A stretch of DNA of 64,000 nt from Desulfospira joergensenii DSM 10085. Its GTDB lineage: Bacteria; Desulfobacterota; Desulfobacteria; Desulfobacterales; Desulfobacteraceae. How positions within the stretch are numbered: the stretch's first letter is position 1; each line of letters begins with the position of its first letter. Below, piece by piece: positions 32,604-41,667 of the stretch. The DNA lies in NCBI RefSeq assembly GCF_000420085.1, contig NZ_ATUG01000002.1, forward strand, positions 2,170,001 through 2,234,000, in the 5' to 3' direction. Made by a program: the position numbers and the translations under genes. Below the pieces are notes generated by a model. The model saw only the letters and a list, made by a program, of their open reading frames with translations, was not told the origin of the DNA and searched no databases.

Positions 32604-33502
32604 CCGATATTCTCCATAAAGATCTTGAATTCTTGTTCTGATATGCCTTCCACTCCCGGGGGGCGTTCCGTGTCATCGTGGCAGTCGGATCCTCCTGTGA
32701 TGAAAAAATTGTGGGTTCCGGCCCAATCCAAAAGGATCTTCCTGTGCTCCGGGGCATGGCCCGGGTAGTTCACCTCTATCCCCCGGAGACCGGCTTCAAT
32801 GAATTCGGGCAGGATTTTTTCAACGGTTTCAACAGGGGGCAGGACCTCTTTATAATGGCCTTCACCGGGAAAGGAGCCGGCGGCCGGGTGGGCCAGGACC
32901 GCAGTGAGGTCCTGTGCCCGGATAAATCCGCCGATTTTGTCCAGTTCAATGCCGGAGGGCAGATAAGCCGGGCTGTCATTGCCGATGATGGAATTGACCA
33001 TCTGCTTGTCCGTGATCCCGAAACGCTGGTTCAGGGAGAGGGCAAAGTGGCGGCGGCTGGCATTGGAGCTGAAAGCGGAGATATCCTCAAACTCCATCTC
33101 CCTTTCCAGAAGAGGGGAGGTCCCCTGGGGACCGAAGATCTTATTGATCTGGTCGATCCTGGCACGGACCAGGCCTTCTCCCCTGCCGTCTGCCAGAAGG
33201 GATTCAAAGGTTTTGACAAAATTTTCGTCCCCAAGCCTTTTTCCGGAAAAATAACAGAGCAGGTGCAGGGTCCCGGTAAAATAGGGCCGTTTGAAGCGGA
33301 TGGAAACCTCTACCCCGGGAACAACGGTGATCCCTTGGGCCTCCCCGGCTGCCAGGCCGGGGGCCAGGCCTTTCAATGTGTCATGGTCGGTGATGCCCAG
33401 GGCCTTTAAGCCCAAGGCCCCGGCTTTTTTAACCAGCAGTTCCGGACTGAAATCGCCGTCCGAGGCCGTGGTGTGGTTGTGTAAGTCTGCATATATTTTC
33501 AC
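32600..33502 (-). CDS. PHP-domain phosphoesterase (TrpH/YciV-like)
   Basis: The 300-aa protein carries the PHP metal motifs: motif I DLHNHTTASDGDFSPE, motif II GITDHDTLKG, a VPGVEVS motif, and the C-terminal TGGSDCHDD. Similar proteins are 5'-3' exonuclease or nucleoside 3',5'-bisphosphate phosphatases (RNase AM). It reads directly into the FMN-protein gene. Confidence 0.93.
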   Translation of the reverse strand: MKIYADLHNHTTASDGDFSPELLVKKAGALGLKALGITDHDTLKGLAPGLAAGEAQGITVVPGVEVSIRFKRPYFTGTLHLLCYFSGKRLGDENFVKTFESLLADGRGEGLVRARIDQINKIFGPQGTSPLLEREMEFEDISAFSSNASRRHFALSLNQRFGITDKQMVNSIIGNDSPAYLPSGIELDKIGGFIRAQDLTAVLAHPAAGSFPGEGHYKEVLPPVETVEKILPEFIEAGLRGIEVNYPGHAPEHRKILLDWAGTHNFFITGGSDCHDDTERPPGVEGISEQEFKIFMENIG

Positions 33503-33692
33503 GTTGGGGATTCCTCTGTCTGTTGATGGGGTTTCCGAACCACATGGCGGTTTCCGATTTCCCTATGATTATAGCCTAAAAGAATTGTGGTTTTTGAAAA
33601 AAAGTCAAGATATCATTTGATTTTTATGGATTACATGTTAGTAAGAAAAAATTATTTTTTTTACAAAGCATGCCTTCATAACCCAACAAGCA

Positions 33693-35642
33693 ATGGATAC
33701 GGACATGGATATTTTAACTGAACTCGGAAAAATTCAATCCCCTGAAGATGCAATTGAGGTTTTTAAACAAAAAAAACTGGATGACTTCCAGCTTTCGCGA
33801 ATTTTGAAAATCACCCATCCCGAAGTACTCAAAAGAATTGCCAATGCCGTCCTCGTCTGCAACCCGGACAAAGTCTTCGTGAACACCGGCTCGGAAGAAG
33901 ACAGGGACTTTATCCGGCAGCTTGCCCTGGACAAGGGAGAAGAAAGTCCCCTGGCCATGGAAGGGCATACCGTTCATTTTGATCTGGCCGAGGAACAGGG
34001 AAGAATCGTGGACCGGACCTATTATATTGCCGATCCCCAGGATCAGGTTTCTTCCCTGGCCAACCGGATGGACCGGAATAAGGCCCTTGCCGATATCCAG
34101 TCCAATATGAAGGATATCATGAAGGGGATGACCATGGTGATCGGATTCTATGTGAGGGGTCCTGTCGGGTCCCGGGTATCCAATCCGGCCCTTGAGATCA
34201 CCAGTTCCGTCTATGTCTGTCACAGTGCGGAACTCCTTTATAGAAACGCCTACGCCTCTTTCCAGGATGAAGTGGAGCGCCAGGGCCATTTTTTCACCAA
34301 TATCCACTCCCAGGGTTTGAACCGGACCCAGGACCTGCCCAATGCCCGGGTATTCATGGACAGGCAGTACCAGACCACCTACAGTTTTAAATGCACCTAT
34401 GCCGGGAATACCCTGCTTCTTAAAAAGGGAAATCATCGGTTTGCCGTGGACAAGGCCGTATATGAAAACCGGGGAAAAGAACTCTCCGAACACATGTTTA
34501 TCACGGGTATCCACGGCCCGGGAAACCGGGTGACCTGGTGTGCGGGAGCCGCCCCCAGCGGATGCGGAAAAACCACCACGGCCATGGCCGGGAATGTTTT
34601 TGTGGGAGACGACCTGGCCCAGATGTGGATCGCCGACGATGGAAGCATCCGGTGTGTGAACCCTGAATCCGGTATATTCGGTATTGTGGAGGACGTGAAT
34701 CTTGAGGGAGATCCCCTGCTCATGAAGATTCTCCGCAAACCCGGTTATGAGGTGATTTGGTCCAATGTGCTCATCGATGAAAATAAGGTTCCCCACTGGG
34801 TGGGAAACAACGAGCCCCGTCCGGAAAGGGGAATCAATTTCCAGGGGGAATGGTTTGAAGGGAAAACAGATAAAAACGGGAAGCCCGTTCCCCTGTCCCA
34901 CCCCAATTCCAGGTGTACCCTGCGCTCCTCCTGCCTGGACAATTACTCCCCGGAAGCGGAAAATCCTCAAGGGGTCCTGACCCGGATGTTCACCTACAGC
35001 GGCAGGGATGCCGACACTATGCCCCCGGTATGGGTGGCCAAGGATACGGACCGGGGCGTGGTCATCGGGGCCTGTATCGTGTCTGCCGCAACCGCCACAG
35101 AGGTAGGCGCCTCAGGCGTCAAACGGGCTCCCTGGGCCAATGCCCCCTTTATTCCCGGCGCCCTGGGCGACTATATGGAGGCCCAGTTTGCCTTTTTCGG
35201 ATCCCGGGATATCGCCTCTGAATACAAACCGGTCATGGCCGGGCTCAACTATTTTCTTACCCACAGGGCCCGGGGCGGAGATACGGACAAACTTCTGGGG
35301 GAAAAACGGGATGTCAAAGTATGGCTGGCCTGGCTGGAAAGATATGCCCATGGAGAGGTGGAGTTCCTTTCCACCCCCATCGGAAACCTGCCCGGATACC
35401 AGGACCTGAAAGTCCTTTTCAAAGATCTTATCGACAAGGATTATCCAAAGGATCTATACGACAGGCAGTTCTCCCTGTACACGGACAATATCATCCGCCG
35501 CATCGAACTCCAGGAAGAAGCCTATGCCAGGGAAGAGGGGATTCCCGAAAGACTATTCAAGATCCTGGCGGAGCAGAAATCCGATCTAACAAACCTGAAG
35601 GAAAAGTGCGGTTCCGTTATTCTTCCCGATGATTTGAAATAG
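33693..35642 (+). CDS. pckG: phosphoenolpyruvate carboxykinase (GTP type)
   Basis: The 649-aa sequence follows GTP-dependent PEPCK. It has the substrate-loop region YVRGPVGSRVSNPALEITSS, the P-loop AAPSGCGKTTTAM with the reactive Cys (C291), the metal site FVGDDLAQMW, and the nucleotide site RPERGINFQGEW. A lid-type region VGASGVKRAPWANAPF is also present. It interconverts oxaloacetate and PEP. Many members read PSACGKTN at the P-loop; here it is SGCGKTTT, a modest difference. ATG 33705 is an alternative start. Confidence 0.9.
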   Translation: MDTDMDILTELGKIQSPEDAIEVFKQKKLDDFQLSRILKITHPEVLKRIANAVLVCNPDKVFVNTGSEEDRDFIRQLALDKGEESPLAMEGHTVHFDLAEEQGRIVDRTYYIADPQDQVSSLANRMDRNKALADIQSNMKDIMKGMTMVIGFYVRGPVGSRVSNPALEITSSVYVCHSAELLYRNAYASFQDEVERQGHFFTNIHSQGLNRTQDLPNARVFMDRQYQTTYSFKCTYAGNTLLLKKGNHRFAVDKAVYENRGKELSEHMFITGIHGPGNRVTWCAGAAPSGCGKTTTAMAGNVFVGDDLAQMWIADDGSIRCVNPESGIFGIVEDVNLEGDPLLMKILRKPGYEVIWSNVLIDENKVPHWVGNNEPRPERGINFQGEWFEGKTDKNGKPVPLSHPNSRCTLRSSCLDNYSPEAENPQGVLTRMFTYSGRDADTMPPVWVAKDTDRGVVIGACIVSAATATEVGASGVKRAPWANAPFIPGALGDYMEAQFAFFGSRDIASEYKPVMAGLNYFLTHRARGGDTDKLLGEKRDVKVWLAWLERYAHGEVEFLSTPIGNLPGYQDLKVLFKDLIDKDYPKDLYDRQFSLYTDNIIRRIELQEEAYAREEGIPERLFKILAEQKSDLTNLKEKCGSVILPDDLK

Positions 35643-35784
35643 GGCCTTTGATGTGGAACCGGTAAAATCCGGGAAAACAAGAGGATTTGACATAAGATAC
35701 ATTTAATATCAGCCCAACCCGATCTGCTTTGAAGGCTGCGGTGAAAAGAGTATTTTCCACCGGGTTTCTGATGCTTTCCTGGTA

Positions 35785-35794
35785 GGGGGGGGGG
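35785..35794 (+). repeat. poly-G tract (10 G) upstream of the enolase-superfamily gene
   Basis: Ten consecutive G lie 57 bp before the next start codon. Such a tract can change length by slippage and alter expression, or may reflect assembly uncertainty. Confidence 0.5.
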
Positions 35795-35851
35795 TATGGG
35801 AAATTCATCCGGCCTTACAAACCAAGCCAAATTGACCCGGGGAAATATCAA

Positions 35852-37102
35852 ATGACGCAAATCGCCTGCATCGAGCTTTACCACGTCAGGATCCCTCTGG
35901 ACAAACCCTTTTACCCGTCCTGGATTCCGGGGTATCCCCTCAGGGAAAATCGTTTCGACCTGGTCCGGGTCATCACCCGAAGCGGGATTGAAGGATTTTC
36001 AGCCGGCCCGGCCATTGCCCGGGAGAGGCAGGGACTCGGTCATCTCATCGCCCCCTATCTCATCGGCCATGATGCCGCGGACATTGATCTCATGCTCCAG
36101 CGTCTCCGGGAGGTATCCTATTTGGGGGTGCGGGCCGGCTGGATGGAACCGGCCTTCTGGGATATCAAAGGAAAATTTGAGAACAAACCCGTGTATGAAC
36201 TGCTCGGGGGGAGAGCCGGACCTGTGGAGGTATATGCCTCCACAGGGGAGATCAGGAACGAGACCTCCAGGGTCTACGAAGCAGAGCAGCGGCTCGGGGA
36301 GGGATTCAAGACCATCAAGATCCGGGTCCATGATTTTGATGTGGAGACTGATATCCGGCATGTCAGGGCGGTGAAGGATGCCGTGGGCGACCGCATGGCC
36401 ATCGGTGTGGATGCCAACCAGGGCTGGCGGGTGACCATCATCAACGACGCCCCCCTCTGGGATCTTTCCCGGGCCAGGTACTTTGCCGATGCCTGCGCGG
36501 ACATGGGCATTGCCTGGCTGGAAGAGCCCCTTCCCATGGACGATTACAAGAGCCTTGCCGAACTGACCCGATACAGCAGGGTCCCCGTCGCCGGCGGAGA
36601 GATCCAGACCAACGGAAGGGCCGAGCTCAAGTATATGGTGGAGCAGAAATGTTACGATATTTTCCAGCCCGATGCCGTCATGACCGGGGGCATTGCCCAT
36701 GCCCTGGAGGTGGCGGAACACTGCCGGGCCCACGGCCTGAAGTTCACCCCCCATACCTGGACCAACGGCATCGGATTTGCCGTAAACCTCAATGTTCTTC
36801 TGGCCTCGGGCTTTAACGGGGTCAAGCCCCTGGAATATCCCGTCAACCCTCCGTCCTGGACCGTGGAAAAAAGGGACGCCATTCTGAAAAAACCTTTTAT
36901 GCACCAACGGGGAGTGATCACGCCTTCCCCGGATCCGGGGCTGGGTTTTGAAATCGATGGGGCCAGACTTAGAAAATACGGAACCCGCTTTTTTTCAATG
37001 AACAAAAGAAAGCTGATGTTCTATACCATAAAGGAGAAGGGCCTGTTCACGGCCCTGAAGATCAACTCAAACAGGAAGAAATACGGGGTGAAATCATCCT
37101 GA
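35852..37102 (+). CDS. enolase-superfamily enzyme (mandelate racemase/muconate lactonizing group)
   Basis: The 416-aa protein has an N-terminal capping domain (ELYHVRIPLDKPFYPSW) and a TIM-barrel with the catalytic Lys in FKTIKIRVHD. The metal ligands are visible in GVDANQGW, WLEEPLP and AGGEIQTNG, and a His lies in FTPHTWTNG as in acid-sugar dehydratase-like members. The last 40 residues (after LRKYGTRFF) are a basic extension not typical of the family. The reaction cannot be assigned; dehydration or racemisation of a carboxylate is expected. Confidence 0.9.
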   Translation: MTQIACIELYHVRIPLDKPFYPSWIPGYPLRENRFDLVRVITRSGIEGFSAGPAIARERQGLGHLIAPYLIGHDAADIDLMLQRLREVSYLGVRAGWMEPAFWDIKGKFENKPVYELLGGRAGPVEVYASTGEIRNETSRVYEAEQRLGEGFKTIKIRVHDFDVETDIRHVRAVKDAVGDRMAIGVDANQGWRVTIINDAPLWDLSRARYFADACADMGIAWLEEPLPMDDYKSLAELTRYSRVPVAGGEIQTNGRAELKYMVEQKCYDIFQPDAVMTGGIAHALEVAEHCRAHGLKFTPHTWTNGIGFAVNLNVLLASGFNGVKPLEYPVNPPSWTVEKRDAILKKPFMHQRGVITPSPDPGLGFEIDGARLRKYGTRFFSMNKRKLMFYTIKEKGLFTALKINSNRKKYGVKSS

Positions 37103-37305
37103 AAAGGATAAAGATCAGGCCCGTTCTACTCCTGTCAAACAGAGTTCCATGGGAGTAAACATAATTCCTTGATTTTCTGATCTTTTTCTTCTTGATTTTA
37201 TTGCCTTTTCTGACTATGGTTATTTTTTTTATTCGCAAAGGCAAAGTGGATAAAGATTTTCAGCTGTGAGCTGTATAGTATATTTTTTTGAATGAGGAGG
37301 AAGGA

Positions 37306-38133
37306 ATGACAAAGATCATCAATCGTGAGGAAATGGCCCAGGGGACCATTGTCATGAATGAAATAGAGGCTCCCCGCATATCCCGCAAGGCAAAGCCGGG
37401 GCAGTTCGTAATTCTCCAGGCCGATGAAACCGGCGAGAGAATTCCCTTGACTATGGCAGATACCAACCCGGAAAAAGGCACCATCACCATTATCTACATG
37501 GTCGTGGGCAAGTCCACGGCAAGGTTTGCCGAACTCAAAGTCGGGGAAGAGTACTTTGCCCTGATCGGTCCCCTGGGGGCACCCACCCATATTGAAAAGC
37601 TGGGCAAGGTGGTCTGCGTGGGGGGCGGAACCGGGATCGCCGTACTCCATCCCATCACCCGGGCCCTTAAAGAAGCCGGCAACGAGGTCACCACCATCCT
37701 GGGGGCCAGAAGCTATGACCTGCTCATCATGGAAGAGCAGATGACAAAGGCTTCCACCAACCTTCATATCTGCACCGACGACGGATCCCACGGTCACCAC
37801 GGATTTGTCACCGACGTGTTAAAAGAGGTCCTGGAAAAAGGGGACATCGATCTGGTGGTGGCCATCGGCCCCATCCCCATGATGAAGTTCTGCAGCCTCA
37901 TTACCAAGGAAAAGGGGGTCAAGACCCTGGTCAGCCTCAATCCCATCATGGTGGACGGCACGGGCATGTGCGGATGCTGCCGGGTCTCAGTCGGCGGGAC
38001 CACCAAGTTCGCCTGTGTGGACGGCCCTGAGTTTGACGGTCACAAGGTTGATTTTGACGAACTGGCCAAGAGGCTGGCATCTTACCTTGAAGATGAAAAG
38101 GCAAGTATGGATGCTTTTCAAAAAAGCAAATAA
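37306..38133 (+). CDS. nfnA: NfnA-type NADH-dependent ferredoxin:NADP oxidoreductase, small subunit
   Basis: ATG 37306 with GAGGAGGAAGGA upstream gives 275 aa. The protein has a flavodoxin-reductase-like FAD domain (KPGQFVILQADETGERIPLT), an NAD-binding domain (VCVGGGTGIAVLHPITRAL) and a C-terminal [2Fe-2S] Cys cluster (GTGMCGCCRVSVGG and FACVDG). It pairs with the next gene as the Nfn complex, which couples NADH and reduced ferredoxin to NADP by flavin-based electron bifurcation. In older annotations it is called sulfide dehydrogenase alpha. Confidence 0.93.
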   Translation: MTKIINREEMAQGTIVMNEIEAPRISRKAKPGQFVILQADETGERIPLTMADTNPEKGTITIIYMVVGKSTARFAELKVGEEYFALIGPLGAPTHIEKLGKVVCVGGGTGIAVLHPITRALKEAGNEVTTILGARSYDLLIMEEQMTKASTNLHICTDDGSHGHHGFVTDVLKEVLEKGDIDLVVAIGPIPMMKFCSLITKEKGVKTLVSLNPIMVDGTGMCGCCRVSVGGTTKFACVDGPEFDGHKVDFDELAKRLASYLEDEKASMDAFQKSK

Positions 38134-38174
38134 TTATGCATACGCCCCCAGGGGCTGATCATATGGAGGAATAA

Positions 38175-39578
38175 ATGGCAAGCAAGAAAGAAAAAGCAGA
38201 CCGGGCCGTCATGCCGGAGCAGGACCCGGATGTCAGAAGAAGAAATTTTATAGAAGTCCCCCTGGGACTTACCGAAGAAATGGCCATGGTTGAGGCGTCC
38301 AGATGCCTCCAGTGCAAAAAACCGGCCTGTGTGGAAGGGTGTCCGGTTTCCGTTCTCATCCCCGATTTTATCAAGTGCATTGCCGAGGGCGATTTTTCAG
38401 GGGCCGCCAACAAGCTCTGGGAAAGAAATGCCCTTCCGGCGGTATGCGGCAGGGTCTGTCCCCAGGAAGAGCAATGTGAAGGCCGCTGTATCGTGGGCAA
38501 AAAAGGAAAGCCGGTTGCCATCGGATATCTGGAAAGGTTTGCCGCCGATTATGAGCGGAAGAACGGCAAGGGCGGCGTCCCGGAAGTGGCAGAGAAAACC
38601 GGCAAGAAAGTAGCGGTTATCGGTTCGGGCCCCTCGGGTCTGACCGTGGCCGGGGATTTGCTGCTCAAGGGACACGATGTCACCATCTTTGAAGCCTTTC
38701 ACAAACCGGGCGGGGTTCTGGTCTACGGCATCCCCGAGTTCAGGCTGCCCAAGGAGATCGTTGCCTCGGAAGTGGCCACCCTGGAAAAGATGGGGGCGGA
38801 CATCCAATGTAATTCCGTGGTCGGGGCCTCGGTCACCATAGACGAATTGTTTGAGGAAGGGTATGACGCGGCCTATATCGGCGTGGGTGCAGGTCTTCCC
38901 AGGTTCATGAATCTGCCCGGCGAAAATCTCATCGGCATCTACTCGGCCAATGAGTACCTGACCCGGACCAACCTCATGAAGGGATATCTGTTCCCGGAAT
39001 ACGACACCCCCATTGCCCGGGGCAAGAACGTGGTGGTCCTTGGGGCCGGCAATGTGGCCATGGACTCGGCCAGGACAGCCATGCGCCTGGGTGCGGAATC
39101 CGTCAAGGTGGTATACCGGAGATCCAGGGAGGAAATGCCGGCAAGGAATGAAGAACTCCACCATGCGGAACAGGAAAAAATAGAATTTGTTCTCCTGACC
39201 AATCCCACCCAGTTTTTCGGAGATGACCAGGGCCGGCTCACGGGCATGGAATGCCTGAAAATGGAGCTGGGTGAGCCGGATGCATCGGGCCGGAGAAGAC
39301 CGGTTCCCGTCGAAGGTTCCGAGTTCAGGATCGATACGGATCTGGTGGTGGTCTCCGTGGGCTCCAATGCCAATCCCCTGCTGACCAACACCACCCCGGA
39401 CCTGGCCCTGAACCGCTGGGGAAATATCGTTGCCGATGAGAATACCGGCAAGACCTCCAAAAAAGGAGTCTGGGCCGGCGGCGACATCGTCACGGGAGCC
39501 GCCACGGTAATCCTGGCCATGGGCGCCGGCCGGGCTGCGGCCAACTCCATGCACGACTATCTGACCATCGGTTGGTAA
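38175..39578 (+). CDS. nfnB: NfnB-type large subunit (GltD-like NADPH oxidoreductase)
   Basis: The 467-aa protein starts with an Fe-S ferredoxin-like domain (EASRCLQCKKPACVEGCPVSV, CGRVCPQEEQCEGRC) followed by FAD-binding (KVAVIGSGPSGLTVAGDLLL) and NADPH-binding (VVVLGAGNVAMDSARTAMRL) domains and a C-terminal GGDIVTGAATVILAMGAGR. This is the layout of glutamate-synthase small-subunit homologues in Nfn complexes. It starts 41 bp after nfnA, and no glutamate synthase large subunit is present. Confidence 0.95.
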   Translation: MASKKEKADRAVMPEQDPDVRRRNFIEVPLGLTEEMAMVEASRCLQCKKPACVEGCPVSVLIPDFIKCIAEGDFSGAANKLWERNALPAVCGRVCPQEEQCEGRCIVGKKGKPVAIGYLERFAADYERKNGKGGVPEVAEKTGKKVAVIGSGPSGLTVAGDLLLKGHDVTIFEAFHKPGGVLVYGIPEFRLPKEIVASEVATLEKMGADIQCNSVVGASVTIDELFEEGYDAAYIGVGAGLPRFMNLPGENLIGIYSANEYLTRTNLMKGYLFPEYDTPIARGKNVVVLGAGNVAMDSARTAMRLGAESVKVVYRRSREEMPARNEELHHAEQEKIEFVLLTNPTQFFGDDQGRLTGMECLKMELGEPDASGRRRPVPVEGSEFRIDTDLVVVSVGSNANPLLTNTTPDLALNRWGNIVADENTGKTSKKGVWAGGDIVTGAATVILAMGAGRAAANSMHDYLTIGW

Positions 39579-39594
39579 TCTGAAAACCAAACCA

Positions 39595-39635
39595 AACGGG
39601 CAGTGAATCCACAAGGATTCCCTGCCCGTTTTTTA
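39595..39635 (+). terminator. intrinsic terminator of nfnAB
   Basis: AACGGGCAG (39595-39603) pairs with CTGCCCGTT (39622-39630), with a second inner stem GAATCC/GGATTC, followed by TTTTT. Confidence 0.95.
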
Positions 39636-39750
39636 TTGCCGTGGCTATTGCCTATGGCCGTTCATTGCTACACTCTATTTTTGCATTTTCGAACCAAGAA
39701 TAATGATCCCCGATATATAACTCTGGAGACCCTTTGACAGAGAGGTTCTC

Positions 39751-39826
39751 TTTATTGGAGAATATCCTCACAGCTATGCTATTTATAAACCCATTTTTCA
39801 GAAAAGCAGAATATAAGTATTATAAA
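39751..39826 (+). repeat. imperfect direct repeat, copy A
   Basis: Starting TTTATTGGAGAATATCCT, this stretch shares its start, the middle GAAAAGCAG and the end TATTATA with copy B at 40423-40492. The two copies flank the small gene at 39920-40225. Confidence 0.5.
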
Positions 39827-39919
39827 ATGCAACGTTAACGATTGCAGGTGGAGACCTCGGAGCACAGTATCGCGGGTTATAAATTGGATACCTTAACTAT
39901 AAAGCAACTGGCCACACGT

Positions 39920-40225
39920 CTAATTCAGGGTCACATAATAGAATTTACACCAACCAACCACTATGTTGACTTGTTCTTTGAAATCCTCGCTCCAATTCTT
40001 CCAAGTGCGGGGCTCATTTATTTTGCCCCTGATAGTGTAAGTTTTGTTCGAGCCACCACCTTCTTTAAAATGCAAATGGGCTTCTTTAGGCTTATCTATC
40101 GTACCAAGTAAATGCAGATGAGGGGCCTTTCTTCGATTGCCATTAGGATAAATAGCATCCTTAGGCAATGATTGGCCTATATCCCATCCTTCTAACTTAT
40201 TTAATACTGAGCCAAATCCTGCCAT
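39920..40225 (-). CDS. uncharacterised 101-aa protein
   Basis: ATG 40225 is preceded by AAGGAGG at 6 nt, the best ribosome site in this gap, and opens 101 codons. The product MAGFGSVLNKLEGWDIGQSL... has two HLH-type motifs (APHLHLLG and EAHLHFKEGG), several Trp (TWKNWSEDF) and a C-terminal VVGWCKFYY. It has no membrane segment or known domain that I recognise. It is AT-rich compared with neighbours and lies alone between imperfect direct repeats, so it looks like accessory DNA. A toxin-like or phage-like role is possible but not shown. Confidence 0.55.
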   Translation of the reverse strand: MAGFGSVLNKLEGWDIGQSLPKDAIYPNGNRRKAPHLHLLGTIDKPKEAHLHFKEGGGSNKTYTIRGKINEPRTWKNWSEDFKEQVNIVVGWCKFYYVTLN

Positions 40226-40422
40226 CGAAACCTCCTTCCCTTGATTTGTCAGCATATTTTTGTATATCTGACAATCCATTCATTTCTTTCTACCCAAAAA
40301 TAAGGTAAATAGTTGTTGCGGATCCGCTTATCCCTTATTATTCGACAGTTAACCGCATATCCTGAAAATTTTGATGATGACCAACCAAGTGAAGACAGCT
40401 TGAACGAAACCAGAGAAACAAT

Positions 40423-40492
40423 TTTATTGGAGAATATCCTTACTTTATGTCTTTTGCAAGATCATTTTCCGAAAAGCAGGATACTATTATAT
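40423..40492 (+). repeat. imperfect direct repeat, copy B
   Basis: It starts TTTATTGGAGAATATCCT like copy A and keeps GAAAAGCAG and TATTATA at matching positions. Just downstream is a GACGCAGATTCGCGCAGAT string of the kind seen in intergenic repeats of many bacteria. Confidence 0.5.
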
Positions 40493-40646
40493 CTTCCTGA
40501 ATACCAAAAGAGTATCCGCAGTTGACGCAGATTCGCGCAGATTTTTTTCCCTTATCTTCATCGGCGTTCATCTCACATCCCGGACAGTTGCAGCCCGTTG
40601 GGTTATTCCTAAAAACCTTCAACCTTCAGTCCATCCACCTTCATAC

Positions 40647-41657
40647 CTATACAATCCCCAGATCAATGGCCTTGATAACCTCCTTGGCCTCCTTGAACCC
40701 ATGATCCTTGTCCAGGGCCTTCTGGAAATAGGATCTGGCCTTTGTGGAATCTTTCATGTCCAGGTAAAGCCGGCCGATATTGTAGTAGATATAGGGCTCG
40801 TCCGGATGGACTTTCAAGGCCTTTTTGTATTGGCCCAGGGCCTGCTTGATATCCCCTTTTTTCCGGTGGAGCACCCCCAGAGTATTGAACACGTTCAGGG
40901 AGTTTGACCCCGATTCCAGGATCTCGTTGAGCAGTTCCTCTGCCGAGCCCAGTTTATCCGTGTCCATGTAGATTTCAGCCGCCACATGGAGGCATTCCTC
41001 GGCCTTTTTACCATCTCCCATGGCCTTGTACGCCCGGGCCATGGCTTCATAGGCCCTGATAAAGAGGCGGTCCAGCTGGGTGGCCATGGTAAAGGCCTCA
41101 ATGGCTTCGCTGTGGAGGTTTTGATTGGTTTTAATATATCCGATGTTAAAATAATATTCCGGATTTTCCTTTTGATTGACCAGGGTGTTGAAAACAGTCA
41201 ATGCCTTTTCATATTCCCCGGACTCAATGAGTTCAAGGCCTTGCTCATAGGTCTTTTCCGCCTTGACAATGGCCGGATCCTTGGTCTTGCACATGGCCAT
41301 GGTCAATTTTTTCTCCAGGGTGTCTTTATCATAGGGGATTACCAGAAGGCCGGTGACTCCGATCTGGCCGGCCCGGAGCACTTTGATCTTGGTAAAGGCA
41401 TCATGGGTGAGAAAAAAAGGAAGATCTGCCAGGCTGTCCTCCCTTCTCAGTATCTTTAACAGGGCAAGCCCGGACATCTCTTCCATGTCATAGGAGGAGA
41501 TCACACAGTCAAATTCTTTTGATTTCAGCAATGCCCAGGCATTTCCCCCGCCGTGGACGGGCAGAAGGTCTTCAAACCCGATCTCGTTCAGGGTCTGGAT
41601 CAGCTCTTGTCTTTCCTCTTCTTTTTCATTGACCACCAGGATCGATGTGGATGTCAT
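40647..41657 (-). CDS. receiver-domain protein with TPR repeats
   Basis: From ATG 41657 (AGGAAGG upstream) the product is 336 aa. Residues about 1-125 are a receiver-like domain (SILVVNEKEEERQELIQTL). The phospho-acceptor pocket reads VISSYDMEEMSG, and the usual DD acidic pair is replaced by NEKEE, so phosphorylation is uncertain. Residues about 135-335 are tandem TPRs (YYFNIGYIKTNQNLHSEAIE, VFNTLGVLHRKKGDIKQALG, YYNIGRLYLDMKDSTKARSY). It follows the class I cyclase by 10 bp and is probably its operon partner. Confidence 0.88.
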   Translation of the reverse strand: MTSTSILVVNEKEEERQELIQTLNEIGFEDLLPVHGGGNAWALLKSKEFDCVISSYDMEEMSGLALLKILRREDSLADLPFFLTHDAFTKIKVLRAGQIGVTGLLVIPYDKDTLEKKLTMAMCKTKDPAIVKAEKTYEQGLELIESGEYEKALTVFNTLVNQKENPEYYFNIGYIKTNQNLHSEAIEAFTMATQLDRLFIRAYEAMARAYKAMGDGKKAEECLHVAAEIYMDTDKLGSAEELLNEILESGSNSLNVFNTLGVLHRKKGDIKQALGQYKKALKVHPDEPYIYYNIGRLYLDMKDSTKARSYFQKALDKDHGFKEAKEVIKAIDLGIV

Positions 41658-41667
41658 AAGGGCCTTC

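Noticed and set aside
33714..34970. 418-codon open frame antisense to the PEPCK gene
   Set aside because: Shadow of a highly biased coding strand; no domain, no ribosome site.
35687..35692. TTGACA upstream of the enolase-superfamily gene
   Set aside because: Nearest AT-rich hexamers are only 9-11 bp downstream.
38397..39614. 405-codon open frame antisense to nfnB
   Set aside because: Same shadow pattern; runs through the nfnB terminator.
39842..40111. plus-strand 89-codon frame in the AT-rich gap
   Set aside because: It overlaps the better-supported minus-strand gene (40225-39920), which has a strong ribosome site.
40440..40622. 60-codon frame with a zinc-ribbon-like CxC..C..CxxC pattern
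   Set aside because: It overlaps a repeat copy and a GACGCAGATTCGCGCAGAT string typical of intergenic repeats, and lacks a ribosome site; Cys spacing may be chance.
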